From: Colwellia maritima
GTDB lineage: Bacteria > Pseudomonadota > Gammaproteobacteria > Enterobacterales > Alteromonadaceae
Direction of reading: 5' to 3'
DNA: 64,000 nt
Assembly (NCBI RefSeq): GCF_022669015.1
Contig: NZ_JAKKSL010000001.1
Span: forward strand, 62,001 to 126,000
Position numbers and translations under genes: made by a program
Notes under the pieces: model-generated
Seen by the model: the letters and a program-made list of their open reading frames with translations, nothing else
The model's database searches: none
What the model was told of the DNA's origin: nothing
Shown: positions 40,150 to 53,242 of the stretch, piece by piece
Layout of the letters: each line of letters opens with the position of its first letter
How positions within the stretch are numbered: position 1 is the first letter of the stretch

Positions 40150-40345
40150 TTTATAGTAACTGTGTTTGATAATGGTTTAGTGAATGGGCTCATGGTGACA
40201 AGCTTTTCATTTTTAATCAATATCTGGCAATTAAGCAACTATAAAAAAATATTTATGGCAAAACAATTATTGAGTTTTTGCTTGCTTATTACATAACGCC
40301 CACGTTAGAATTTGCTCGCGTTATTAGCACAACTAGTAACGTAGA

Positions 40346-40426
40346 CTTGTCGGAGTGCCAAAGGCTGAGATCGCGTAAGCGGGATCCGTAATACCTGAAC
40401 AGATTAGTATCTGCGTAGGAAACAAG
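40346..40426 (+). ncRNA. TPP riboswitch (THI element)
   Basis: The conserved blocks appear in order: GTCGGAGTGCC, GGCTGAGATC, GGATCCG, ACCTGA-CAGATTA, and ATCTGCGTAGGAAACAAG. It ends about 96 bases before the thiC ATG and should turn off the thi operon when thiamin pyrophosphate is plentiful. The 196 bases before it (40150-40345) show nothing else recognisable. Confidence 0.97.
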
Positions 40427-40522
40427 AATAAACAGCACAATTCAAACGCTGCTTTCTTCATTACACACCTTTATTGTTGTCATTCCGCTTCTTTTTTGAT
40501 TTATTAAAAATAGGTAGCGACC

Positions 40523-42503
<1,981 letters not shown>

Positions 42504-42504
<1 letters not shown>

Positions 42505-43687
42505 TGAACATTGCCATTGTTGGTCTTGGGCTAATAGGAAGACTAATAGCCCTATCATTACATCGTCAATCAGAATATAACGTAACGCTATTTGATAGAG
42601 ACAACAAGTTAGCACATAACAGCGCTGCTTATGCTGCTGCGGGGTTATTAACCCCGTTAGGTGAGTCATTACATAGTGAAGCGAATATTGTTGCCATGGG
42701 CTTTGAATCATTATTGTTGTGGCCAACATTACTAGCCAGTTTAGATGAACACACCTTTTTCCAAAGCAAACAGGTGCCATTATGGTCAGTCACGAACAAG
42801 ACAAAGGTGATTACCTACGTTTTGTTCGTCATTTAACAAGTCATTACCCTGAGCAAGATTTACAGACCCTAAATCGGGCTCAATTACTTGCGTTAGAGCC
42901 AGAATTAGGCAGAAGTTTTAATCACGGTTTATATTTACCCCAAGAAGGACAAATAGGTAACCGCCGTTTACTTGTGGCCTTACGCAAGCAGCTTGAAGCA
43001 GAAAGTGTTAAGTGGCTCAGTGAATGTTTGGTCACCCAAATACAGAATAATGAACAAGGCTGTACTCTGACGTACGAACCCAAAGATGCTCAACAGCAAA
43101 CTCAATCATTTGATTTAGTAATAGATTGCCGCGGCACAGGCGCAACAAAAAAACAAGCAAGTCATGAATGTGCCCCCTTAATGGATTTGCGTTCTGTTCG
43201 TGGCGAATTATTTCAACTATTCGCACCTGATGTGCATATTTCACGCCCCATTCGGTTAATGCACCCAAGATACCAACTTTACATTGCCCCCAAAGGCAAA
43301 GGCTTTTATGTGGTAGGTGCTACCGAAATTGAAAGCGATGACCAAGCCAACATGACGGTGCGCTCAGCGATGGAGTTACTCGGCGCAGCTTACAGTGTTC
43401 ACCCTGGTTTTGCCGAAGCTAATATTCGTCAGCATATTAGTCAATGTCGACCCGCATTTAGCGACAACCAACCCAAAATCAGTGTCCACAAGTCGTTAAT
43501 GCAGGTAAATGGCCTATTTCGTCACGGCTTTTTAATCTCCCCTGTAGTATTAACACAAGTACTCGCGCTTATTAAAAATATTAAAAATAGTACAAATGAC
43601 ATTCTGCCCTATACTGGTTTATTAACCACGAAGATTGACACAACCCTATTGACAAAAGAAGAGCCGCCTTATGAATATTCACATTAA
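42504..43687 (+). CDS. thiO: Glycine oxidase ThiO (one frame error)
   Basis: An FAD-dependent oxidase of about 394 residues that supplies dehydroglycine for the thiazole ring, using oxygen. The dinucleotide motif is V-G-L-G-L-I-G at the N-terminus, then A-A-Y-A-A-A-G-L-L-T-P. The C-terminal D-A-A-O-type domain includes Y-I-A-P-K-G-K-G-F-Y-V-V-G-A-T-E. The run AAA at 42768-42770 is one A short; adding it gives S-K-T-G-A-I-M-V-S-H. The 3' end overlaps thiS by 17 bases. ThiO in place of ThiH points to the oxygen-dependent route. Confidence 0.9.
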
Positions 43688-43883
43688 TGGTAAAGCCTAT
43701 TCACTCCCACACGAAGTTAGCATTACGGTCACTGCCGCCTTAACACTTCATTTTATAGAATCGCAACAAAGTACCTTTGCGGTAGCGCTTAACGGTGACT
43801 TTGTCGGTAAAACAGATTATGACACCACAATCGTTAACAACGGCGATAGTCTCGATGTTTTACAACCCATCCAAGGCGGATAA
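43671..43883 (+). CDS. thiS: Sulfur-carrier protein ThiS
   Basis: A 70-residue ubiquitin-like protein ending Q-P-I-Q-G-G. The terminal Gly-Gly is the site that is adenylated and thiocarboxylated. It overlaps thiO and is followed by thiG after five bases. The adenylating enzyme ThiF is not encoded in this window. Confidence 0.93.
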   Translation: MNIHINGKAYSLPHEVSITVTAALTLHFIESQQSTFAVALNGDFVGKTDYDTTIVNNGDSLDVLQPIQGG

Positions 43884-43888
43884 GCACT

Positions 43889-44683
43889 ATGTCACTCAAT
43901 ATTTACGGACAACAACTTAACAGCCGTTTACTTATTGGCAGCGCCCTTTATCCTTCGCCACAAATAATGAAACAAGCAATACTTGCCAGTGGATCACAAG
44001 TTGTTACTTTATCGTTGAAAAGGCAAAACCCAAATGAACAGTCTGGTCAACAAATATGGCAATACTTGCAAGACGTTGTTAAGTATGTGAACGGCTTTTT
44101 ATTACCGAACACCGCCGGCTGTAAAACAGCAAAAGAAGCCATAACATTGGCGAAAATGAGTCGAGAAATTTTCCAAACTAATTGGCTTAAACTCGAAGTA
44201 ATCGGTGATGATTATAATTTACAACCTGACCCAATTGAGTTACTTAATGCTGCAGAGCAACTCATTAATGACGGTTTTAACGTACTGCCCTATTGCACTG
44301 ACGATTTGGTTTTATGCCAACGACTTTATGATTTAGGTTGCCAAGTGATCATGCCATGGGCCTCACCTATTGGCACAGGTAAAGGTTTAATGAACCCCTA
44401 TAACTTAGAAACCATACGGTTGCGTTTACCACAAGCCACACTGATATTAGATGCAGGCATTGGTAAGCCATCAGATGCTTGCTTAGCAATGGAAATGGGC
44501 TATGACGGCGTTTTACTTAATAGCGCCGTTGCCCTAGCTGACAACCCTGTATTAATGGCAAAAGCTTTTAACCAAGCCTTACAGGCAGGTGAACAAGGTT
44601 ATGTTGCGGGAATTATGGAACAAAGACAAACCGCTCATCCATCAACCCCGACATTAGACACGCCATTTTGGCATCAAAATTAA
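43889..44683 (+). CDS. thiG: Thiazole synthase
   Basis: A 264-residue TIM-barrel enzyme that assembles the thiazole phosphate from deoxyxylulose phosphate, dehydroglycine and ThiS thiocarboxylate. Blocks include [14 protein letters not shown], the catalytic Lys in L-K-L-E-V-I-G-D, and [12 protein letters not shown]. Frame intact. Confidence 0.94.
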   Translation: MSLNIYGQQLNSRLLIGSALYPSPQIMKQAILASGSQVVTLSLKRQNPNEQSGQQIWQYLQDVVKYVNGFLLPNTAGCKTAKEAITLAKMSREIFQTNWLKLEVIGDDYNLQPDPIELLNAAEQLINDGFNVLPYCTDDLVLCQRLYDLGCQVIMPWASPIGTGKGLMNPYNLETIRLRLPQATLILDAGIGKPSDACLAMEMGYDGVLLNSAVALADNPVLMAKAFNQALQAGEQGYVAGIMEQRQTAHPSTPTLDTPFWHQN

Positions 44684-44684
44684 C

Positions 44685-46278
44685 ATGATAAACAAACATA
44701 ATAAAAAAAAACCAATCATTTGGAGTATTTCGGGCAGCGATTGCTCAGGTGGTGCTTGGTATTGCTGCAGATATAAAAACAGCTCATGGTTTAGGCGTTG
44801 AAGTATGCACATTAATCACCGCTAATACCGTACAAAACTCCCATCAATTAACATCAGTTTACCCTATATCGGTCGATATTTTACAACAGCAAGCTGACAT
44901 ACTAATTCATGATAAACCACCATCGGTCATCAAAATAGGTTTACTTGCTAATACAGAGCAAGTGCAATGGTTAACCCGATTATTAACACGTTATAAAAAG
45001 CAGATACCTGACCTACTCAGCGTTTATGATCCCGTTGGTCAAGCCAGTGTGGGTGGAAGTTTCAATACCTTAACCTTGACTCAATTAACCCCATTATTAC
45101 AGCAAATAGAGGTTATAACACCGAACTTGCTCGAAGCAAAAGCGCTCACAGGGATTAGTGATGTGATCAACATTGCGCAATTAGCAGAAAAAATTCATCA
45201 TGATTTCTCTATTACGTCTGTGCTTATTAAAGGGGGACACAATGATGATCAACAAAACTGTCGTGATTATTGTTATCACCAATTAAATCAACTAAATAAA
45301 GCAAAACAAGATAGCCAATACCCGCGAGATAAAACAAAAACAGCCATCAGTTATCACTTAAGCAGCAATAGAGTTAACACTCATTATAATCATGGTGGTG
45401 GCTGTAGCTTTGCTACCGCTTTAGCAAGTTTTCTTGCGCAAGGATATTTAATACGTGATGCCTTCACTTTAACTAAAGCTTTTATCAATCAAGGCTTGTT
45501 AGCCAGTGAGCACTTAAGCGCAGAAAACGGTCATCAATATTATGGTGCGTTTGACCAACAAACTTGGCCGTCTACAGCAAGTTACTTCCCAAAAGTGATT
45601 GATGAGTTAAGTGTTACTTATCAGTTATTACCCGCATTTAATTCACTAAATTTACATGGGAAAAAACTAGGTTTATACCCTGTTATTGGATCGATTTACT
45701 GGTTAAAACGTTTATTACCCTTAGGGCTTGAAATTATTCAACTGCGTATAAAAAATGTTTCAGGGGCAGCACTAGAGCAGATCATTAGTGAGGCTATTGC
45801 CTTGTCAAAACCTTATAAAACACGACTATTTATTAACGATTATTGGCAACTCGCTATTAAACACGGTGCTTACGGGGTACATATTGGCCAAGAAGATTTA
45901 AGTGATGCAAACTTAGCGCAAATTCAACAGGCAGGATTACGATTAGGCATTAGCACCCACGGCTGTTATGAATTTTTATTGGCACAACAACTACAACCGT
46001 CCTATTTAGCCATTGGTGCAATATTCCCAACCAAAACAAAAAACATGACAGGACAAATTCAAGGCATTGATAATTTACAGCAATTACTGGCGTTAAGACC
46101 CCAACCATCCAAAAAACAAATACCTGTTGTGGCTATTGGCGGCATTAACATAACAAATGCAGCACAAGTGCTCGCCACAGGCGTTGAAAGTATTGCCGTC
46201 GTTACCGCAATAACTGAGGCCAAAGAACCGGAACAAGCCCTGAAACAACTCGTCACATTGACCCTTGCTTCATATTAA
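44685..46278 (+). CDS. thiDE: Bifunctional HMP-P kinase / thiamin-phosphate synthase fusion (one frame error)
   Basis: A fused protein of about 530 residues. The N-terminal half (about 1-290) is a ThiD-type kinase with S-I-S-G-S-D-C-S-G-G-A and Y-N-H-G-G-G-C-S-F-A-T-A-L-A. The C-terminal half (about 310-525) is ThiE with I-Q-L-R-I-K-N, Y-G-V-H-I-G-Q-E-D-L, and V-V-A-I-G-G-I-N. The ATG is at 44685, one base after thiG. TT at 44756-44757 has one T too many; removing it gives G-G-A-G-I-A-A-D-I. Some residues differ from the usual ThiD Q-xx-G-G-G signature, which may also reflect base errors. Confidence 0.9.
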
Positions 46279-46331
46279 AACAAGCCAGTGCACAGTGAAG
46301 CTAAGCGCTTAAGTATTTAATTTATCTTATT

Positions 46332-49300
46332 TTATTGGCCAATAGCAACTTTGGGCTGCCACTCTAACCACTCTTCTTGCACGTCTTGGTACAAAGTAAA
46401 ATGTTTACTTGGTAAGCTATCGCCTACTTGATCATCTGCTAGATCTTCATCAATATCTAACTCAGGGCTAGCAAAAGCAATACCACCAGAAATTAAGGTT
46501 TCAATTGATTCAGAATCAATATTAACCCCTGAAAAAACACTGGCTTCAATATTAATACCACTAGTATTCCAGAACTTGCTGCCACGATTAACTAAAGGAG
46601 CATAACGCCGGCAATATTAATAAAAACGTCCACTGTATCTGCAGTGGGCGATAAATCGATACCAATCACTTCTCCCACTTTAACCTGACGATAAAGCACA
46701 GGGTTACCAATACGTACCGAGCCTAAACGCTTAGCTATCAATTTAATATTTAAACCATACGGGCGTTGTTTAACTGTTGGTGGCAAAGCAAGTGCTTCAA
46801 ATGCCGTTTGTTGATTTTTGGCGATGTTGCTAGGTAACATGGAAATAAAAGCACCTTCCAACAATGAGGCAACATTTTTAGAGCCGACTAAACCTATCTC
46901 AGGTTGAACAACCCAAAATTGCGTGCCTTGCTTTGCAAATTTAGCGCCTTTATCATTAAGTAACACTAAAGCGGTTACCCCAACCTCATCCTCGTTAAAA
47001 ATTAAACGCGTAACTGCGCCTATTTCTTGCTCTTGATAAATAACCTTGGTTGTTTCTTTTAAACCAGTAAAGTCATTAAAATGAATACTAATGGCCAAGC
47101 CTGCATTTTTAGCCTGCTCAAAATGTTCAAACAATTCAAAACTGTCGAGTTCTTTTACTGCAGCTTTGGGTTGATTACTGTTGTCTGTGTCTGGATTATA
47201 AAAACTGATACCACCACGCAAAATAGCGTCAATTGATTCTGTTTTCACGATAAAGTCACCTAATCCTCCGCTAAGCATTAAGCCACTGGCATTATAAAAC
47301 CGTGTGTCTTGCCGTATTAATGAGGCATGTTCTTCATCAATAGTAATATTAACGCGCACTTTATCCGCTTTTTTATCTAAGGTTATATTATCAACCTGCC
47401 CTACAACAACTCCACGATAACTAATACTGCTACCCGGTGTAGCAACGTTTGCACTGCCAGTAACCAAGCTTAATTGTAACCCTGCTGCACTAGAGAATTT
47501 AGCCGGTGGTACTGTTAGTAACACAAAATCTGTTTTGGGTTTTGTGCTCTTCTCATTTAAATTAAAGGTTATGTAAGCACCACCTAACAAAGCATCGGTA
47601 TCGGTTGTACCTGATAAATTCAAACTAGGTTTTGCCAACCAAAATTGTGTTCCTTCCTTTAAAATACTTTCATATTCAGGTAACAATCCTAAATATAATT
47701 TACTGTGCTCGCCTGCAATTTCTATATGATGAATAGAGCCAATTTCTTCACCACGATGTAATATTCGTGTATTTTCGTTAATTTTTTCTTTAGCAGAAAT
47801 AGTAAGCGTAAAGCGAGTGCGTTGCTGCGCTAATTTTTTATTGGCGAATAAACTAAATTTATCGCCATTTACTACTGACTTTTCAACTGTTCTATCATCG
47901 CTATTTTTATTTCCTACTTCTGCTTTTTCAAGGTTAACAACTGATATGCCACCTGTGAGTATGCTTTGCAGTGATTGCGCCTCAACATCAACACCTAGTA
48001 GATTTGCTTTAACTTTAAATCCTGAATTATTATAAAAATGACTTGTTGAGGTTATATAATGTTGATATTCCTCTTTAATATGAATGTGTATTAAATGTTG
48101 TTCTGCATCAACCGTATCCACCGCTTGAACACTACCAATAACCAATTGTTTAAAATATATATTACTGCCCACTTGCAGTGAATGACGATCATTCGACTCA
48201 ATAATTAAATGTAAGCCTGGCTCAGTGTAACGGTATGGAGGCTTAGTATTGAATACAGTAAATTGATTGGTTTGCTCCCCTTCCAAAGACGGCTGAATAC
48301 TAATATAAGCACCTGTTATCAACGTTTGTGCATCAGAAATTCCCGTAAGATCTACCCGAGGTGTCACGAGATAAAATTGAGATTTATCAGTTAAGTAAGG
48401 CACAACACGCGGGTTAACTTTTGCTTTTGCAGTGATTTTACGGCTTTTAGGATCTATTTTGCTAAAAGATTCTATGGCACCTATAGTTAAACCTTGAAAC
48501 AAAATGGCTGCATTATGGTTAACGCCAGAATTCCAATCTAACGTTAGTTCAATTTCATGCCCCATTTCAGCAGACTGAAAATCAGCATGCAAAGGAAATG
48601 TTTGACCATTTTTGGCAGAAGGCCGTTTTTCTTGGTAACTTAACGTGTCAACCGCAATCCCACCGCCAAGAATTGAACCTAAAGAACCAGAGTTTATTTT
48701 TACACCTGCTGATATTGATGCCGTGACTTGAACGCCACTGGTATTCCAGAACAATGAGTTCTCTTTTATTAAGTGCGCATAATCTTGTTCAATAAATATA
48801 TTGATATTAATATCTTGGCTATCTTCAGCGTAATGATAGCCTGTAACATAACCAATAGGTATTTGTTTAAATGTAATAGGAGAATCTTCACTAATAGAAC
48901 CTAACACAGCAGACTTTAACGTAAGGTGTAAACCTGGTGTGGTCATATCTAACTGAGGCGCTTCATTTAATGCAACAAAATGATCTTGGCTTTTCGCCTT
49001 TTTGTCAGTGTCGGGCAAAATATTGATATAACTGCCTGACAATAAGGTATCTAAACCAGAAACCCCTTGTAAGGAGATATCCGCACTAACTAACCAAAAT
49101 TGCGTATCTTGCGTGAGATAATCGGCAAAAGATTTAGACATTTCCACTTCAGCAATCACTGATTGTAAATCGTCTGAGGGAACCACTTTACTCACCATAC
49201 CCGTAACAAGTCCCTTATAACGTACCTCTGTTTTTTTAGGGACAATGCCTGAGCCATTTTCAAACTCAATTGTAATGAAAACACCTTGCTCAGATAATGC

Positions 49301-49435
49301 TTTAACGCCTAACCAACCGCCAAAAATCAAAGCGATAAAAGGGATAAACCAAATAATTGAGATACCTTCGCGAGGCACAACTTCTGCGGTTGCTTTTCGT
49401 CGGTCATATTTAATGACCGGTTTATCAGTTGTCAT
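46332..49435 (-). CDS. Lipid-transport MCE protein with eight MCE domains, LetB/PqiB type (one frame error)
   Basis: A roughly 1034-residue inner-membrane-anchored periplasmic protein. After a short cytoplasmic N-terminus and one transmembrane helix (I-I-W-F-I-P-F-I-A-L-I-F-G-G-W) come eight MCE domains, each with a Y/F-x-x-x-x-x-G entry such as V-R-Y-K-G-L-V-T-G or V-L-Y-R-Q-V-K-V-G. E. coli LetB (YebT) has seven. Start is the ATG at 49435. The gene continues to 46332: adding one base near 46608-46609 restores R-Y-A-P-L-V-N-R-G and the last domain. It overlaps the PqiA-type gene upstream. Such proteins form a tube carrying phospholipids between membranes. Confidence 0.9.
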
Positions 49436-50081
49436 TATTTTCCTTATTTTCCCGTAAGCCTTTCGACTTTTTATCCCACAATAATCTAGCATCAAAGCTA
49501 TTGGCCGCTATCATGGTAAAAATAACGGTGAGGGTGAAATAGTTAATGGCGGGGCCGGCTGCAACTGACGTAACAAAACCAAGTTCAACCACCGCTACCA
49601 GTAAAGCAACAACAAAAACATCAAGCATAGACCAAGGACCCAAAAATTCTAACACATGATAAAATTTGCTGTGCTTGTCTGGTCGTAATCTGATCCCCGT
49701 ATGTGCTCGATACACTAGTACAAATAAACCAATAATTTTAAGTAAAGGTACTATGATACTAGCGGTAAAAATGATTGCCGCTATTGGATATAATCCCTGA
49801 TCCACAAACTGACCAATACCAGACAGTATGGTTGACGGTTCGCCAATACCCAAAGAATATATAATCATAATAGGGTAAAGGTTTGCAGGAATAAAAGCTA
49901 TTAATGCAGCAATATTCCACGCTAATGTATATTGTAAACTATGCGGTTTACGCTGATAAAACAACCCATGACAGCGCAGACACCTGATTCTTTCATGAAC
50001 TGATGTACCATTAATTAAATTAAGTTTATGGCATTTAGGACAAAGTGCAAGATTGCTATCTTTTGCTGTTTTAATCAACAA
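49425..50081 (-). CDS. PqiA/LetA-type membrane protein, second half
   Basis: A 218-residue protein corresponding to the C-terminal module of LetA (YebS) or PqiA. It has a zinc-ribbon-like C-P-K-C and C-L-R-C pair near the start, then four transmembrane helices with P-A-N-L-Y-P-I-M and G-P-W-S-M-L-D-V-F motifs. It overlaps its upstream partner by 11 bases and the MCE gene by 11 bases, so the three form a tightly coupled operon. It is expected to work with the MCE protein in phospholipid transfer. Confidence 0.88.
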   Translation of the reverse strand: MLIKTAKDSNLALCPKCHKLNLINGTSVHERIRCLRCHGLFYQRKPHSLQYTLAWNIAALIAFIPANLYPIMIIYSLGIGEPSTILSGIGQFVDQGLYPIAAIIFTASIIVPLLKIIGLFVLVYRAHTGIRLRPDKHSKFYHVLEFLGPWSMLDVFVVALLVAVVELGFVTSVAAGPAINYFTLTVIFTMIAANSFDARLLWDKKSKGLRENKENNDN

Positions 50082-50697
50082 ACTCTTCCTCTAACTTTTG
50101 CCAAATATAATCTTGATCTAATGTAGCCGCTGCCATCGTTGAACTGATCAACCATAAAATAAATGCCATCAACCCCATATTCACAGATAATTCGGTATCA
50201 TCGAGTAATTTATACATAGATACAACAATACCTAACATAAAAACATTAAGCATTGCCCAGTTATCTAAATGATGAAAAGCACGAAAAAAATACAACAACG
50301 ACGGTTTTAATTTATTAAATTTAAAACTGTAAGTAATATAAAAAGAACCAAATAACCTAACAATGGGCACTGCAATAGCAAATAAAAAAACTAAAACAGC
50401 AATCATATAAAAGCCACGATCAATCAATGCAATAATACAATCAAGCAAAGAAGCATTATGGTACTGCCCCGCCAGACTTACGCCCATAATAGGTAATATA
50501 ATGGCAGGTAATAATAAAACTATTCCCGCGAGAGACCAATGGTAACTGCGCTCTATTGAATTAACTTTGCGCTCTTCCATCGTACTACCACAACGTACGC
50601 ACTTAGCACTTTGCCCCTGTTTTAGCTCAGGTTTATCATATAACGCATCACAGAGATGGCAGGCAATTAATTGTTTAGTATCAATATTTTTTCTCAA
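50071..50697 (-). CDS. PqiA/LetA-type membrane protein, first half
   Basis: A 208-residue protein matching the N-terminal module of LetA: C-H-L-C and C-V-R-C-G zinc-ribbon cysteines, four transmembrane helices, P-A-I-I-L-P-I-M-G-V, and D-N-W-A-M-L-N-V-F. In E. coli both modules are one protein of about 427 residues; here they are two genes overlapping by 11 bases. The overlap looks like normal translational coupling rather than a frame error. Confidence 0.87.
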   Translation of the reverse strand: MRKNIDTKQLIACHLCDALYDKPELKQGQSAKCVRCGSTMEERKVNSIERSYHWSLAGIVLLLPAIILPIMGVSLAGQYHNASLLDCIIALIDRGFYMIAVLVFLFAIAVPIVRLFGSFYITYSFKFNKLKPSLLYFFRAFHHLDNWAMLNVFMLGIVVSMYKLLDDTELSVNMGLMAFILWLISSTMAAATLDQDYIWQKLEEEFVD

Positions 50698-50800
50698 GTA
50701 ATTTACTCAACCTTAAAGAAAACCATCATTTATATTTTAGAATATAAAACAAAAAAGCAGCAATAAATGCTGCTTTCTTACTATATCACTCAATATTTTA

Positions 50801-51752
50801 CTATTTAAGAGAAGACATATATTTAACAACTGATTCAATATCACTGTCAGACAGTTTTATAGCAATATTACGCATCATATTATTATTATCGTTAGCACGG
50901 CTACCATCTCTAAACGTTGTGATTTGCTTTTTCAAGTAATCAGCATTTTGACCTGCAATAGCAGGAAATCCGACTTGAGCCATACCTTTACCGTTCACGC
51001 CATGACAAGCGACACAAGCAGGAATACCTTTGTTAACATCACCACCAAAATAAATTTTATGGCCAACCTCACTTGTTTCACTGGTACCCGGAGTACTTTT
51101 TTGAACAGCGAAATATGCGGCTAAATCGTTCATATCGGTTGCGCTTAATCCGGAACCATTCCAACCATAACAGGATCAACTCGCGCGCCTGATTTAAAGT
51201 CAGCTAATTGTTTAGCAAGATAATTAGCACTTTGACCCGCTAGCTTAGGATACATAGACACTACGCTATTACCATCAGTTCCATGACAAGCAACACACAT
51301 TGCCGATTTTTCTTGACCCGCTTTCACATCACCCGTAAATAGCTTTCGCTGACGTTGAAGTAACAACTTCAGCGTTAACAACAGGGGCAGCAGTTGCTGT
51401 TGCTGTTGCAGAATCTTCACTAACGGCCGCCGCTTGTTCTCCACCACGTGGTAGACTAGAAAAATAAGCCGCTAAATCTGCCATATCTTGTTCTGATAAG
51501 TTAGCAGCCATTGGTGCCATCATCATATCGGTACGAGCACCCGCTTTAAAATCAGCCAACTGTTTAGCAATATACGCGTCTTTTTGACCAAAGAAGATTA
51601 GGATAAAGTGGGTTAGGATTCACGCCAGTAGCACCATGACAGGCACCACACACAGCAGATTTAGCCTTACCTGCTTCAGCATCGCCCTGTACAGCATGCG
51701 CTGTATTGAACATACTTGCTCCTAACAAAAGTGAAAATATTATTTTTTTCAT
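50801..51752 (-). CDS. Periplasmic triheme cytochrome c, c4-like (three frame errors)
   Basis: About 317 residues with a signal peptide (ends A-H-A) and three cytochrome c domains with heme motifs C-G-A-C-H, C-V-A-C-H and C-V-A-C-H. Each has a following Met-containing segment that may supply the axial ligand (M-M-M-A-P-M, V-M-V-G-M, N-N-M-M-R-N). Ordinary cytochrome c4 has two hemes. Repairs needed: remove one base at 51590-51592, remove one at 51344-51346, add one at 51152-51153. The gene is next to engB, where c4 genes commonly sit. It probably passes electrons to a terminal oxidase. Confidence 0.85.
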
Positions 51753-51989
51753 TGAATTGCTCTCTGCTTATTGTTAACTAGATTTATGATGTAATATTTT
51801 TCTGCGGCTTAATTTTAAAATTAACCCTAAAAGTGACGGCATTTTACACTAATCTGTGCTGTGTGTAACATTATCTGATAAATTTTCCCGATAAAATCAC
51901 ACTATTTTGCATTTTTATTGTTTATTTTGATAATAAATAACCAAGAATAACGTTATAATAACAGTATATTTTTATTAAGAGTTACACCT

Positions 51990-52606
51990 TTGTCTTCAAC
52001 CACTATACACTTAAGCAAAGCCACATTTACCATCAGCGCCCCAGATATTCGCAAATTACCAGAAGATACTGGTATTGAAGTTGCTTTTCTTTGGTCGCTC
52101 TAATCTTCGGTAAATCTAGCGCACTAAATACGCTAACTAATCAAAAAAGTTTAGCCCGCATTAGTAAAACCCCTGGTCGAACTCAGCTAATTAACGTATT
52201 TGAAATTGCTGAAAATAAACGTTTAATTGATTTACCCGGTTATGGTTTTGCTAAAGTCCCTTTAGAAATGAAAAAGAAATGGCAAAAAGCATTAGGGGAA
52301 TATTTAGAAAAACGTGAAAGCCTTAAAGGTTTGGTGGTATTAATGGATATTCGTCACCCACTAAAAGACTTAGACATGGATTTGATTCATTGGGCTGTTG
52401 ACAGCGAACTACCAGTACTAGCCTTACTAACAAAATGCGATAAATTATCTCAAGGGAAACGTAGTACCGAAGTACTCAAGGTAAAAAAAATACTCGCCCC
52501 TTTAAATGGCAACATTAAAGTTCAAGCCTTCTCATCGCTAAAACGCACCGGAGCAGAACAAGCAGACGCTATTATTTGTGATTGGTTTTCTACAGACATT
52601 ATATAA
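51990..52606 (+). CDS. engB: Ribosome-biogenesis GTPase EngB/YihA (two frame errors)
   Basis: An essential-type GTPase of about 205 residues. It matches E. coli Yih[20 protein letters not shown], then the G1 loop G-R-S-N-x-[25 protein letters not shown] (G3), and L-T-K-C-D-K-L (G4). The start appears to be the TTG at 51990. Between 52084 and 52106 two surplus bases, probably in T-runs, disrupt the G1 loop. Because engB is essential in close relatives, sequence error is the likely cause. Confidence 0.92.
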
Positions 52607-52654
52607 CAGAGTCGAGTATGTTCTGTCTTTACTCGCTCTTCTGCTAATCAACTC

Positions 52655-52862
52655 ACCTGAGCTTGGTTTAAGACATGGTTAACCTGTTGAAAAATTAAAC
52701 ATTAAAAATTTTGCTCACTTCTAGCTTGATAATTTTACTACTTTAGCCCCCAAAATAAGCAAGGCAAATTTACGCGTCTATAGGGTGCTATTGCAAGTGA
52801 ATTTAACGCCGAAGTTAGTAAAAATAACGGCTAGAAGAACATTTATTAAGGCGAGCTGAGGT
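52655..52862. mobile_element. Second MITE copy, diverged
   Basis: A 208-bp relative of the 13057-13250 element in opposite orientation. The right half shares long near-identical stretches with it in inverted form, for example AGGCAAATTTACGCGTC, TTGCAAGTGAATTTAACG and GAAGTTAGTAAAAATA. The ends are ACCTGAGCTTGGTTTAAG and, inverted, ACCTCAGCTCGCCTTAA. The flanks CAACTC and TAACTA agree at four of six positions, consistent with an eroded target duplication. Confidence 0.8.
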
Positions 52863-52974
52863 TAACTAACAGCAAACAATACATAACTCCTCAGAATCAT
52901 TGACCCCAAAGCTAGTTACGGTTTATTAACTCATCTCTTAATTAATGAAACGGGTATTATCTTAAATTTTAGAC

Positions 52975-53002
52975 AAAAAAAACCAGTAACAAGGCTACTG
53001 GT
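52975..53002 (-). terminator. Terminator of the unknown membrane-protein gene
   Basis: On the minus strand ACCAGTA and TACTGGT pair over a seven-base loop and are followed by a run of eight T. It lies about 240 bases past the stop of the gene at 53243-54742, the only leftward gene that could use it. Confidence 0.7.
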
Positions 53003-53167
53003 GCATGTAAGCTATGGGGAAGCTAGAATAAATTATTACAATAAGTGTCCGTTAGGAACAAAGCAATTATAGAGTAACAACTCTATAAATGTAAAGCATT
53101 AATAGTATAAATACTCTATTTATTTTGATATAGATCAATTCATACGCTAATGATTAATCTCATCGGA

Positions 53168-53213
53168 AATGAGAATATTCTCGGTATTCTCATTTAGAGC
53201 CAGATTCTCATTT
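53168..53213. repeat. Nested palindromes upstream of nothing obvious
   Basis: AAATGAGAAT and ATTCTCATTT are perfect inverted arms, and GAGAATATTCTC inside them is itself a perfect palindrome; ATTCTCATTT then recurs at 53204-53213. This sits between the terminator at 52975 and the stop at 53243. The rest of the 52607-53242 gap holds the MITE and otherwise nothing recognisable. Confidence 0.4.
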
Positions 53214-53242
53214 GTAGTGCCAAGTAGCTTGATGCATCAAAA

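Noticed and set aside
50071..50081. The two PqiA/LetA halves could be one gene split by a frame error.
   Set aside because: The overlap has a proper stop and a start with conserved N-terminal zinc-ribbon sequence in each part; separate coupled genes are more likely.
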